Origin: Pachysolen tannophilus NRRL Y-2460
Taxonomy: Eukaryota > Ascomycota > Pichiomycetes > Alaninales > Pachysolenaceae
Assembly (NCBI GenBank): GCA_001661245.1
Contig: KV454013.1
Coordinates: forward strand, 1,022,077 to 1,086,076
Reading direction: 5' to 3'
Length of the DNA stretch: 64,000 nucleotides
Made by a program: the position numbers and the translations under genes. Positions 18,338-27,855 of this stretch are shown one piece after another; position 1 is the first letter of the stretch, and the number at the start of each line of letters is the position of its first letter. The notes under the pieces were generated by a model that was not told where the DNA came from, searched no databases, and was given only the letters and a program-made list of their open reading frames with translations.

Positions 18338-20428
18338 TTAGATGAATGAAGGGTTATAACTAAAGTTATAGTCAAAGTTTTGACTGGTTAGGTAACCTTC
18401 ACTCACCTCATTGATTTGATTCTCTATTCCTTGCATCACAAAATTTTCATTTTCGTAATTATTTATCTGTTCAGTTGTTTCCTCTGGATAGAAATCTTCA
18501 TAAGTGTTCAAGTCATCTAGTATCTTATCCTTCACAGAAGATGGCATGTCTCCTTTTAAAGGCCTTCCTCTTTTCTTCAAAGGTTTTGAGATCATAGTTC
18601 TTTGCTTTTCTGGGGATTTGTCGTCTTCAATGCCTCCAACACAAATTTGCCTGATTCTATGTCTCTTCAATGCATCTTGTCTCGGGAATTTTTTACCACA
18701 GAGACAAGAAAATGAAAACTCCTGATGACTTTTTTCGTGACGACGTAAATCGTGTTGTCTTACAAATCTCTTGTTGCAGTAGTTACATGGGAAGGGCCTA
18801 TCACTTAGATGCGTTTGTATATGGGCTCTGGTGTTTGAAATTCTGGAGAAAGTCTTTCCACAGTTATGATAAACGCAAGTGAATCTTTTACTTTCATCTG
18901 GACCAACAAAATATTGATCTAAATGACCTTTTGGTAAGGTGGAAGTAATCTTAGTTTCTTTCCTTATTGGAGAGCTGATCTTCTTCTTTTGATCTTTAAT
19001 AATTTGTGCGCTCTGAGGATCACCTTTCGTAACAAAAACTGGTGTCCAGACCACTTTCTCTTGGTCACTGATAACTTGTTTTTTAGGTGTGTTTTCAACA
19101 TCTTGGATATACCTATAATCTTTGGCAATTGTCAGTTGATCCTTAGCTATTATCTTGAACTTTGTTGGTGTTGCAGATAAGTCTGCTTCTAACTTTGGAG
19201 CAGCAGGAAGTTTCAACTTTGTTTGAGGTGTTTGAAGAGTTGGAACATGTGGTGGTTGATGTTGTGGTGAAATGAACTGTTGGTCATCATGCTCGGGAGA
19301 AAATATCTGATTGTTCAAAATTGGTGAACAATTTCCTGACGATGTTTGATCTTCTGGTGAAGAATAATTTAATTCCGTATTTGATAATAGCAAATTTGTC
19401 TTACTACTTTGATTATCATTTAATAAATAAAATTTTGGAGCTTGTGCAAGCACCATTTTACCATTTTCGACTCTATGAATTCCAAGACCAATCGCCTGGC
19501 TCTCCATCACATCGTTCATGTCACCAAAGTGATTTAGCAGATCATTTGACGAACTTTCAACTTCGTCAACATATTTCCTCGAACCTGGCTCACCATATTG
19601 TTCTTGTTTTTGTTGAAGATTATTGGCAAATTTTCCTTGCTGCTCCAAATATTGCTGATATCTAAGAGAATTAGATGCGGAATGCTTATTCTCATGATAT
19701 CTGTTTGGCGTCGAAGGTACTTTCTTTGAAATTTGTGAATCTGAAGGAGTTAAAGGGAACTTGTATGCATTTGGACTCTTGGCAGTAATGAAAAAATCTT
19801 TCTCTGCATCTATTGATGATAATGATTGAGTTTTCTCCGAAGAGTTGGTTTTCAAATGTTGTTGTTGTTGTTCTTGCTGCTCTTGCTGTTGCTGCTGCTG
19901 AGATTGTTGTTGCTTTTGAAAATTTCCAAGTTTTTGCATTTGCAGCAGCAGCAACTTGACATTTTGTGAAACTGTATTTCCAGTATAACAAGAATATTGT
20001 TCATTTAAAGCGTTACTATAATTGGTCTGTTCAATGTTCCCTTTCTTGAGATTTGAAGCTGAAATGCTGACCCCAGGAATGGACAATTCATGAGTGTGAT
20101 TAATAAAACCAAATATTGCACTACCACTTTCTTTTCTGGAATGTGTTTTACTACTGACATAACCGTTATAAGATGCTCCATCGGTAGAGTATTGTTGATG
20201 GTTACCTGCAGGGATACCTCCCAATTGAACTGCACTCAATTCAGTTGCAAACAAGTCTTCCAAGTCATTTGAATTTAAGTATGGAGTAAAATCTTCGTCG
20301 GGAAGAGGAATTGCTTTAAATTCTTGATTTGATGAAGAATTCGCCAAGGATTCTGGATCATAAAATGGATCGTTTTGGAAATGTGATGGTGTAGTGAACC
20401 AGTTCCCTTCGTTGAAATTGGAATTCAT
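18338..20428 (-). CDS. ACE2: C2H2 transcription factor Ace2 (Swi5/Ace2 family)
   Basis: This 696-residue regulator has three adjacent zinc fingers at about residues 512-600: CVYHNCGKTF..., CNYCNKRF...RRHEKSH and the diagnostic third finger FSCLCGKKFPRQDALKRH. They are followed by an AT-hook-like KKRGRPLKG. Swi5/Ace2 factors switch on daughter-cell, septum-degradation and cell-wall genes at M/G1. Regulation can be read in the protein: HSRKES (96-101) fits the Cbk1 target HxRKxS, and YKFP (222-225) fits the [YF]xFP Cbk1 docking motif. Many S/T-P sites (TPSD, STPNR, SPEHD, TPKK) suit Cdk control of nuclear entry. A Gln-rich block spans about 171-190. The promoter holds an Mcm1-forkhead element, as in the CLB2 cluster. 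Confidence 0.93.
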   Translation of the reverse strand: MNSNFNEGNWFTTPSHFQNDPFYDPESLANSSSNQEFKAIPLPDEDFTPYLNSNDLEDLFATELSAVQLGGIPAGNHQQYSTDGASYNGYVSSKTHSRKESGSAIFGFINHTHELSIPGVSISASNLKKGNIEQTNYSNALNEQYSCYTGNTVSQNVKLLLLQMQKLGNFQKQQQSQQQQQQEQQEQQQQHLKTNSSEKTQSLSSIDAEKDFFITAKSPNAYKFPLTPSDSQISKKVPSTPNRYHENKHSASNSLRYQQYLEQQGKFANNLQQKQEQYGEPGSRKYVDEVESSSNDLLNHFGDMNDVMESQAIGLGIHRVENGKMVLAQAPKFYLLNDNQSSKTNLLLSNTELNYSSPEDQTSSGNCSPILNNQIFSPEHDDQQFISPQHQPPHVPTLQTPQTKLKLPAAPKLEADLSATPTKFKIIAKDQLTIAKDYRYIQDVENTPKKQVISDQEKVVWTPVFVTKGDPQSAQIIKDQKKKISSPIRKETKITSTLPKGHLDQYFVGPDESKRFTCVYHNCGKTFSRISNTRAHIQTHLSDRPFPCNYCNKRFVRQHDLRRHEKSHQEFSFSCLCGKKFPRQDALKRHRIRQICVGGIEDDKSPEKQRTMISKPLKKRGRPLKGDMPSSVKDKILDDLNTYEDFYPEETTEQINNYENENFVMQGIENQINEVSEGYLTSQNFDYNFSYNPSFI

Positions 20429-20958
20429 TTCTATATTTATCGCAAATAAAATTTGAGCTTTATTACCGTCTTATCTTTGGGGGGCTTTGAATCTTTTTAC
20501 TTCTTTCTATGATCTTTTAATAATCTTGGGTGCCGTTGCAAGAAACTAACAATTTGAGAGATGGATAGGGACTTTATTTTCAAACAAAGAACCTCTTTAA
20601 TTTCCACTCTAACAAATTATTTGAAAAGAAACCAAAAAAACTGAAAACCTTTTTCTTTAAAAAAAATTTTTCACTAAGATACCAGTTCTTCTTTAAACCT
20701 TTTTTACACTTGATCCTTAGACCAGTTCTAATTCACCAAAGCAATGGAAACACAACAATCGAGCACTATTTGCTTTGAAGAAAAGTTCAAAAATAAAAAA
20801 AAGAACTGGGATTCAAAATTAATATAATCAAAAGCAAAAAAGGAATAAGATTTAGGATAAAGAAATCTTCCTCAACACCTACACATGTCTTCCATATCCA
20901 TGAAAAGTAGGTAGAAAATCGTTTCATTCAACTTTATGCACCTAAGAATCCAATATCA

Positions 20959-20986
20959 TTACCTCTTTAGGAAATATGTAAACAAG
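20959..20986 (+). promoter_or_regulatory. Mcm1-forkhead composite element in the ACE2 promoter
   Basis: TTACCTCTTTAGGAAA (20959-20974) is an Mcm1 site with CC-N6-GG. GTAAACAAG (20978-20986), a strong Fkh2 site, follows after three bases. The layout is that of CLB2-cluster promoters, to which ACE2 and SWI5 belong in baker's yeast. It lies about 530-560 bases upstream of the ACE2 ATG. Confidence 0.7.
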
Positions 20987-21006
20987 ACTTATATAAAAGT
21001 TATATA

Positions 21007-21020
21007 TCCTCTTTAGGAAA
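21007..21020 (+). promoter_or_regulatory. Second Mcm1-type site in the ACE2 promoter
   Basis: TCCTCTTTAGGAAA repeats the 13-base core CCTCTTTAGGAAA of the first site, 46 bases away. No forkhead core adjoins it. Confidence 0.5.
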
Positions 21021-21101
21021 CATTAGGTATATGTACACTACGATATAAACTCACTTCTTGCAGCCATTGTAATGCTCAATCTAGTAAGCGAAGGCAAGCG
21101 G

Positions 21102-21148
21102 TCAAGTCTAGTCTAGTCTAGTCTAAGTCTAAGGCTAGTCTAGTCTTT
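21102..21148. repeat. TAGTC pentamer microsatellite
   Basis: AGTCT/TAGTC units repeat about eight times with small interruptions, between POM152 and ACE2. The same motif occurs at 3203-3235. Confidence 0.85.
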
Positions 21149-21211
21149 TGATGTATTTCTTTAATAGCTTTTATTACCGAATTTTACATCTATCTATTTA
21201 CACCGAACAAT

Positions 21212-24200
21212 TCATTTTTGTTCATTTCTGACTTTACAGAAAGCGTCTTCCAACTCAACAGCTTCATATTCACCTTCTAAACTTTTCCAAGTTCTGTATT
21301 CATAACTCATAATGTCTTCTACAACTTCCGTCCAAACAATTACATTACCTCTTTTACTAGTTGCTTTTCCTCTCCTGTGAGTTCTCCCATCATCGACTAA
21401 GGTTCTTGTATAAGTTAATTTGAAAGGAGGTTGTCCTTTGAAAGTAAACACTAATTCTGACTTCTCACCTTCATGAATATCTTCTTCCACAGTGAAACCT
21501 TGGGATATTTCAACGGAGGGTAAATCGTATATTTGAATAGTATCATTTGTGGAACTTTCTTCTGACAAGTCAACAACACAATTCTTTGAGAAAGAATCAC
21601 TTAATGTTGATAAAGATAGGCTCCCTGGCTTTGAAACTAATCTTTTGAATGTTTTGGAAGAGAAATTCTCCACCAAATGAGGATTGCCGTTGAACTGATA
21701 ACCAATATTGAAAGGCTGAGATCCTTGTAATTCATACTTAACATGGTCACCAACACAATAATAGTCACTGTAATGAATCTTCTTGTCCGAGTTTATTTTG
21801 GAAAATTTTTTTCGATCAATTTTATTGCTCTGTTCAAAATTATCTGTGACTCTTTTAATCTTTGGAAAATCATTGATGGTTAATACAGCTTGGTTACTAT
21901 GTTCTTTTAAATTCTTATTAATACATCCATTCCCACTCTCAATTTCCACCAAGGATACAATGTAGCTACCAACTTTTAAGTTAAACTTATTGTAGAATCC
22001 TCGAGATTGAATAAAATCTTTATCCACATTTTTGATGTAAAATGTTTTGTTGAAGTTAGGTTTATCTCTGCTAACTAAGTTTAACTTCAAATTAAATGGA
22101 GGTTCTCCAAATAATTTAATTGGAAGAGGATCAACCGAAGCTCTATCGTATACATTAGAGTAACAAGTTTGAATGAAATAATTATCAAGCTTCTTATAGC
22201 TTGGAAGAGATTCGTTAGTAAACAAAGCGCTAGGTAAATCCCAAACTTCATTTCTTAAAACAATTTCTTCAAACTTATAGGAGCCTGCTGACTTCAATTT
22301 TGATAGTGTTTCACTATCATATAATGAATCGTAAATTGAAGTTATAGTGTATTCATAAATACCACTCGCACTAGTTACTAACGGAATATAGAATTCATAT
22401 TCATTAACCACTTCAGACTTGTGTTCAATCCCGTTGTTTGGATGTATAATGGAATATTCTAAGATAAACGGTGGTTTTCCAATTAGTTTTAAATTGAAAC
22501 TATCATGAGAGTTAAGACATAATGATTGGATATTATTCTCAATAATGTTGGAAGTCCGTACTAGTTCAACATGTGGCTTTTGCAAGTAATCAACTTCATT
22601 AATAGCTGCGCCAGCAATTTCTCCAGGACAGCCAGAATCGTAAAAATCCAATAATTTATAAACTCCTTTTCTATCGACTCTGAATCCCTTTGCAGGGCTA
22701 AAATTTTCTAATTTTTCTATACCACTTTCAATGACATTATTATTATGATCCAATTGACTATACTCATAAGTTAAATCTAATAATTTATGATGAAGGTTAT
22801 CATACTTTAGTGGAATGAATTTAGCACGACCTTCTACAATGTCTATTGTTTCATTTTTGGAGAAGGATAAAGTTGGAATAGAACGTCTGACATTAATTTT
22901 AACCAGTTGATTTTCAAAATCAACGTCACAAAGTGAGCTGTCTTTAACATCTTTAATTTCTAAAACATAATTTCCTCCCTTTGTGAAATTAGGAGTTTCT
23001 ATTATGAATTCATTTTCTGATATGGCATCAATTTCATAGTTTTTGATTATTCTTGAATTTTCAACAATATTATATTTTAAGTTGTATGGTGGTTTACCAT
23101 CGAAATAGATTGGAATTAAAGCAGAAGCACCATTGCATAGTTCGTAATTGTATTTTTTGAAAAAACATTTTGGTCTTTGCTTGAAGTAAGTAACGTAATG
23201 GTATTTAAGCAGATCTAAACCAAGAGAATAATATTTATCTCTCAACCTGAAAAAGTCAATGGAATAATTACCTTCAGAAGGTGGATGATAAGAATGTTCA
23301 AAAGTATCAGAATCTGAAGTTACCGTCTTTATTGAAGAAGCTGCGATAAGGTTACCAGCATTATCTAATTTCAAAACTTTGTAATCAATTCGATATGGAG
23401 GTGTTCCCTTTTCTACTAAATTAAACTTAAAAGTATAACCAACAGCTCCAACACATTTATCAATAATTGGTTCTGATTTAATTTGTAAAGTAGGTTTCTT
23501 GGCTGATGGAATATAGATTTTATTTCCTTTTGGAGCTGGACAAAATCTTGAATTGAAACTTGATAATTCATAATATCCCAGTTTATCGACTAGTATCGAT
23601 AATTCTTTGTTTTTGTCATCATACTCAAAGGTTTGTTCAATTTTTTCATTAAATTCGTTTTGTTCATTATAATAGTTAATTTCGGCAGTATAAGGAGAAT
23701 CACATTTGTGACATGAAATACCACCCAACCTTATTAATATTTTTTTAGTACCGTTATATAATAAAGGTTTTGCTGGATTCAAATCAATCAATTCTGCAAA
23801 TGGTAATTGATGAGTTTCAAACTTATAAATTAATTTATTTTCAATTGTAGGATTATCGAAAACTATTCTATTTCCAAAACCATCTTGTACTGTACTGATA
23901 GTATAAACATAAGATCCTGTTTTGGTCAAAGTTTTTTCTTGATCATTGTCAAACAATGATACACTAAGCAATCTTGGATTTGCCCAAGATGACAAATTTT
24001 CGACATCATAGGAACTAAATTTTGAATTTCCAATACGTGAAATTGAAAGCAATGGAGATTTTAAATCTTGAGGAATAACTACTTTGTTAGGGGTATTTGT
24101 TAAAACGCCATTGATTTCTTCATTATAAGTTAAAGTCAAAGGAGGTACACCAAGCACGTCAATTGAAATATCATCATTTTTAATTTTATCTTTGAAACAT

Positions 24201-25228
24201 CTATCTTTTTCTTTTAAATGATTATTTTTATCAAAATTGAAATTTACCAAGGGACATTGGGGCACAATAGAATATTTATTTAAAATTCTCAAATTTACTG
24301 CTTTATCATCCAACACTTGAACAATCTTGTATAAACCTGGTAAATGAATTGATAAATCAATGAAAAAGACTTTATCATCTTCCAGTTCCAGTTCAGTAAT
24401 TTCATAATTAAATTTATTGTTTATTTTCATCATTTTTTTTAAATCTCTTTGAGTATAATTTAAATAACTTTTCATGTTATTTTCTAAATTTATATGCTCC
24501 AATTGTAAAAACAGTAGGCCATTATTTGTAGAATTAAATTTTATGGGTAAATCAATAAAATTATGAACATTCTCATCAATACACCAATGATTATTAAATG
24601 GATTTAATTCCACTGAGGAATCTGGTAAAAATTTAATTATTTTTTTACCTTTAAAATATTGACTTCTATCAATAAATTCTTTTCTATTTACAGTCTCACC
24701 CATTATTGTTAACTCATTTTGATTAAATTTTAAAAAATTCAGTAAAAATTGAATGAAAATAGTTAAAAATGGGAATCTAATATACCCAGCTAATATTAAA
24801 TTCAAAGTTGTTAAAACTGATATTTGAAACAAACTTGTTAATTTTTTAAAATTTAACAATGGAATATTGAAAAATGGTATAATCCATAAAAATAAATTAT
24901 CAACTATCAAATATTTTATCAAAAAATTCAACTTATCATCATGAAAATCTATAAAGATTAATGTATTTATCTTTTGTGGTGCCGCCAACTTCTTTGCACT
25001 GTACAAATTAATATCCTTATTGCTCAATATTATTAAATCATAAAGCTTGTAAGACTGAATCAACACAAACAATGAAATGATAACTAATCTCTGTGATGCA
25101 GTATCAATTAAACTCGACGGTATTAATGGGTTCTCATGATAAACATATTTTTTAAGTTTACTTTTCCCTGTTGTTTCTCCTGCTATTTTCCTTTTAACAT
25201 TACTAGGCCCTCTATTAAAGACCTGCAT
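21212..25228 (-). CDS. POM152: Nuclear pore membrane protein Pom152
   Basis: The protein is 1338 residues, matching Pom152 of baker's yeast (1337). The N-terminus (KRKIAGETTGKSKLKKYVYHENPLIP...) is a short basic nuclear-side tail. Hydrophobic segments at about 45-65, 100-125 and 130-160 include the pore-membrane anchor. The rest is a string of lumenal Ig-like repeats marked by recurring G-x-PP[FY]-x-L-x-Y motifs (GKPPFILEY, GEPPFNLKL, GQPPFKLTY). It ends with FKLTYTRT...WTEVVEDIMSYEYRTW...YEAVELEDAFC, the best conserved part of the family. Pom152 forms the membrane ring around the nuclear pore and anchors Nic96- and Nup170-type inner-ring components. The ATG at 25226-25228 matches the family start. 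Confidence 0.94.
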   Translation of the reverse strand: MQVFNRGPSNVKRKIAGETTGKSKLKKYVYHENPLIPSSLIDTASQRLVIISLFVLIQSYKLYDLIILSNKDINLYSAKKLAAPQKINTLIFIDFHDDKLNFLIKYLIVDNLFLWIIPFFNIPLLNFKKLTSLFQISVLTTLNLILAGYIRFPFLTIFIQFLLNFLKFNQNELTIMGETVNRKEFIDRSQYFKGKKIIKFLPDSSVELNPFNNHWCIDENVHNFIDLPIKFNSTNNGLLFLQLEHINLENNMKSYLNYTQRDLKKMMKINNKFNYEITELELEDDKVFFIDLSIHLPGLYKIVQVLDDKAVNLRILNKYSIVPQCPLVNFNFDKNNHLKEKDRCFKDKIKNDDISIDVLGVPPLTLTYNEEINGVLTNTPNKVVIPQDLKSPLLSISRIGNSKFSSYDVENLSSWANPRLLSVSLFDNDQEKTLTKTGSYVYTISTVQDGFGNRIVFDNPTIENKLIYKFETHQLPFAELIDLNPAKPLLYNGTKKILIRLGGISCHKCDSPYTAEINYYNEQNEFNEKIEQTFEYDDKNKELSILVDKLGYYELSSFNSRFCPAPKGNKIYIPSAKKPTLQIKSEPIIDKCVGAVGYTFKFNLVEKGTPPYRIDYKVLKLDNAGNLIAASSIKTVTSDSDTFEHSYHPPSEGNYSIDFFRLRDKYYSLGLDLLKYHYVTYFKQRPKCFFKKYNYELCNGASALIPIYFDGKPPYNLKYNIVENSRIIKNYEIDAISENEFIIETPNFTKGGNYVLEIKDVKDSSLCDVDFENQLVKINVRRSIPTLSFSKNETIDIVEGRAKFIPLKYDNLHHKLLDLTYEYSQLDHNNNVIESGIEKLENFSPAKGFRVDRKGVYKLLDFYDSGCPGEIAGAAINEVDYLQKPHVELVRTSNIIENNIQSLCLNSHDSFNLKLIGKPPFILEYSIIHPNNGIEHKSEVVNEYEFYIPLVTSASGIYEYTITSIYDSLYDSETLSKLKSAGSYKFEEIVLRNEVWDLPSALFTNESLPSYKKLDNYFIQTCYSNVYDRASVDPLPIKLFGEPPFNLKLNLVSRDKPNFNKTFYIKNVDKDFIQSRGFYNKFNLKVGSYIVSLVEIESGNGCINKNLKEHSNQAVLTINDFPKIKRVTDNFEQSNKIDRKKFSKINSDKKIHYSDYYCVGDHVKYELQGSQPFNIGYQFNGNPHLVENFSSKTFKRLVSKPGSLSLSTLSDSFSKNCVVDLSEESSTNDTIQIYDLPSVEISQGFTVEEDIHEGEKSELVFTFKGQPPFKLTYTRTLVDDGRTHRRGKATSKRGNVIVWTEVVEDIMSYEYRTWKSLEGEYEAVELEDAFCKVRNEQK

Positions 25229-25516
25229 CCTCTCTTAATACCAATCAACCTGAAAGCTAGAAACAATCCTCCAACTGATTTCGTACGTTTATTTATATTT
25301 ATATATATATATATAATGATATCAAGTTTTATATATTTGTTTCATATATTTAACTAATTAAATGTTTGAATCGTGTTTACCTTTTTTTCATCACCCAAAA
25401 AAAAAATTAAAAAAAAAAATTTCAACTTTTCCGTCTTTTTACAACTTCTACAACTGTTACAATTGAAAAGAGTATTTGTAGTATTATATTATGGCAGGCA
25501 CTATGAAATGGAGTCT

Positions 25517-27481
25517 CTATGCCTGTATAGGAGGAGCATTAGCAACTTGTTGAGTTTCATTTTCATTTTCGTCTGTTTCTGTATCTGCATCTGCTTCATT
25601 TCGCATCTTTGCAGCTTCTACAATTTTGTTCCAATTTGCCGTTAGGATGAACCAAGTTTCGGTATTACCAATCAAGATCATTCCGACACCTATTCCAATC
25701 CATAGACCGTAGAGTTGTAGATGTAGATGTTTTGCCAATACTAGAGATAGAGGGATTGCCACCACGTAGTATATGAATAAGTTAATAAGTCCACCTATAT
25801 TTTGTCTTCCTTGAGCTCTAAGGATACCTGAAGCCACTGAGGAGATACCGTCAAATATCTGTATGACAGCGACTAATGGGAAGACTGATACAATCAATGA
25901 GATGACTGCTGGGTCCTTTGAGAAGAGGTTTGCAATAATTTTTCTGAAACAAAGTAAGATTAAACAGTTTAAAACTCCAACTACTAATGCTGAATATAAA
26001 CCGATATGTGTTGCAACTTTAGCGCTGCTAATATTTTCTGCGCCAATGAAATTTGCAATTCTAGTTGAGGAAGCAATACCAACGGCAAAGGGAACCATGT
26101 AAGTTAACGATGCCACTGTTGAAACAGCTGATTGAGCAGCTAATGTATTTGTACCAAAATATGAAGAGAAAAGCGTTAAAATTTCATATGCCAAATATTC
26201 AGCTTCCAACATTATTATCCCTGGCACTGCTAGCTTGGATAAATCATAAAAATGAGTAAAAGCTTCCTTGGTAAAACCTCCCCAACATTTCTTACCATCA
26301 ACAAATTCAACATATAAGATCATCAATAAAAGCATTAACCAAAAATTAATACTTGCAGCAATTGGAGCACCAATAAAACCCAAACCTATTCTACTATCCC
26401 AAACCAACAAATAACTTAACAATACATTTATTGGTGCTGTGACAAATAATATCCCAGTACCAGCTTCAAATATTCCTTGAGCTTGTAAAAATCTTTTACC
26501 ACATTCGAATATTATATAAGGTGGTGCACCCAAGAGTAACCATCTTAAAAATAATTCTGTTAATCTAATGACTTCTTTATCTTCAATAAGATGTTTCAAA
26601 AAAAATGAACTATGATACCAAAAAATTCCAAATGGAATAAATAATATTAAAGAAAATGCACAACATCTTTGGAAATGTACACCAACTCCTGTAAAATTAC
26701 CAGCACCATAAGCTTGAGGACATAATGTATCAAGACTAGTAGCACACCCTTCAAATATAGCAAATACAATAGTTGAAGTCATTGACAGTAATGAAACTGC
26801 AGCCAATTCTGAAGTACCCAAATGGCTAACAGTTAATACACATACCACAGAAAAAACTTGTTCTAGTAAGAAAGTAATTACTAATGGAGATGCATATTTA
26901 AACATCATCTTCAATTCTGATTTCGGAGTCACCACCTCGTTTGCAAAATCTTCATCTTCATCCCCCATTGGTAGCGACATCAACGAAGGTCTTCTTCTTC
27001 TTCTTGATGATGATGGAGACTTAACCATATCATCATCTTCATCTACACTATAACGGCTTCTTTGACTATCATTATCAAAAGTACCATAACGTTGTTCTAC
27101 TTGTCGTACCACATCGTTGTCATCATCTTCATCATAAACTGAAGATTCACCAGAAAATCTTCTTTGATGTTCTTCTATTAACCAACTAAGTTGGTCAGGT
27201 TCAGGAGAACCTTCTAATGTAGAAGGCAATGATCGGAAGGTACTTACGGATTCATTATCCCCACCAACATCTTCTCTTTCACTCTCAAGCTCAGACCCAA
27301 GTGATAAAAATGATCTTCGATCATCGTTATTAGACATTAAACCCCATGGTGTATTCTTACTTTGAGGTATAAATGTTAACGAAAGCTTTCGACGTCTACT
27401 ATTTAATCCCACACCATTTGAATTTCTCAAATGCAGCGGCAACTGCGCTAACGTTTTAGATATGAAGTTCTGAGTAACCAT
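25517..27481 (-). CDS. MATE family multidrug/toxin extrusion transporter
   Basis: This 654-residue protein has a long acidic, Ser-rich N-terminal tail (residues 1-185), then twelve membrane segments of the MATE fold. Recognisable blocks are the N-lobe YASPLVITFLLEQVFSVVCV with VSHLGTSELAAVSL, the CPQAYGAG motif, and the C-lobe EILTLFSSYFGTNTLAAQS. The tail makes it more like baker's yeast YDR338C than the shorter Erc1. MATE carriers exchange protons or sodium for organic cations; yeast members affect ethionine resistance and AdoMet storage, and the substrate here is unknown. A polyacidic DEDEDF segment and RRRRRPS lie just before TM1 and could be phospho-regulated (inference). The 3' end lies 288 bases from POM152. 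Confidence 0.92.
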   Translation of the reverse strand: MVTQNFISKTLAQLPLHLRNSNGVGLNSRRRKLSLTFIPQSKNTPWGLMSNNDDRRSFLSLGSELESEREDVGGDNESVSTFRSLPSTLEGSPEPDQLSWLIEEHQRRFSGESSVYDEDDDNDVVRQVEQRYGTFDNDSQRSRYSVDEDDDMVKSPSSSRRRRRPSLMSLPMGDEDEDFANEVVTPKSELKMMFKYASPLVITFLLEQVFSVVCVLTVSHLGTSELAAVSLLSMTSTIVFAIFEGCATSLDTLCPQAYGAGNFTGVGVHFQRCCAFSLILFIPFGIFWYHSSFFLKHLIEDKEVIRLTELFLRWLLLGAPPYIIFECGKRFLQAQGIFEAGTGILFVTAPINVLLSYLLVWDSRIGLGFIGAPIAASINFWLMLLLMILYVEFVDGKKCWGGFTKEAFTHFYDLSKLAVPGIIMLEAEYLAYEILTLFSSYFGTNTLAAQSAVSTVASLTYMVPFAVGIASSTRIANFIGAENISSAKVATHIGLYSALVVGVLNCLILLCFRKIIANLFSKDPAVISLIVSVFPLVAVIQIFDGISSVASGILRAQGRQNIGGLINLFIYYVVAIPLSLVLAKHLHLQLYGLWIGIGVGMILIGNTETWFILTANWNKIVEAAKMRNEADADTETDENENETQQVANAPPIQA

Positions 27482-27855
27482 AACTATCTATAACTTTCCC
27501 TGACTCGAAAAACTATTCCTTATATCCATTTAGACCATATAATTTGATTCTTTTAAAAACCTTTAATACCCAATTTTTATATAATTTATATATAATATAT
27601 ATATATGGGTCGGTATTATTTACAGATAACGAAAATAATTTTTTTTTTTTTTTTTTTGACTTTTTTTACTTTAAATTTCTACACCAAAGATAAAAAACTC
27701 ATGATTCACACCTGATAATAGTTAGATCCTATATAAATCCATATATTCCATATTTAATTGGGAAACCCCTCACCACATAAAAAATTAAGTAAAACCCTTT
27801 ATACTTATATATTTTTTTTTAAAAAAGAAAAAAAAACCGATTTTCCATAAAAAAA
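27482..27855. other. MATE promoter / FAS1-gene 3' flank
   Basis: AT-rich spacer with a (TA)n stretch at about 27588-27605 and a T run at about 27640-27656. No gene is seen. Confidence 0.7.

Larger units (their letters stand above)
20429..21211. other. ACE2 promoter / POM152 3' flank
   Basis: This 783-base spacer contains the two Mcm1-type sites listed separately and the pentamer repeat at 21102-21148. The rest is AT-rich leader and spacer. No gene is visible. Confidence 0.75.

Noticed and set aside
19692-20235. Minus-strand frames of 99 and 76 codons inside ACE2
   Set aside because: Out-of-frame shadows of the Gln-rich part of ACE2.
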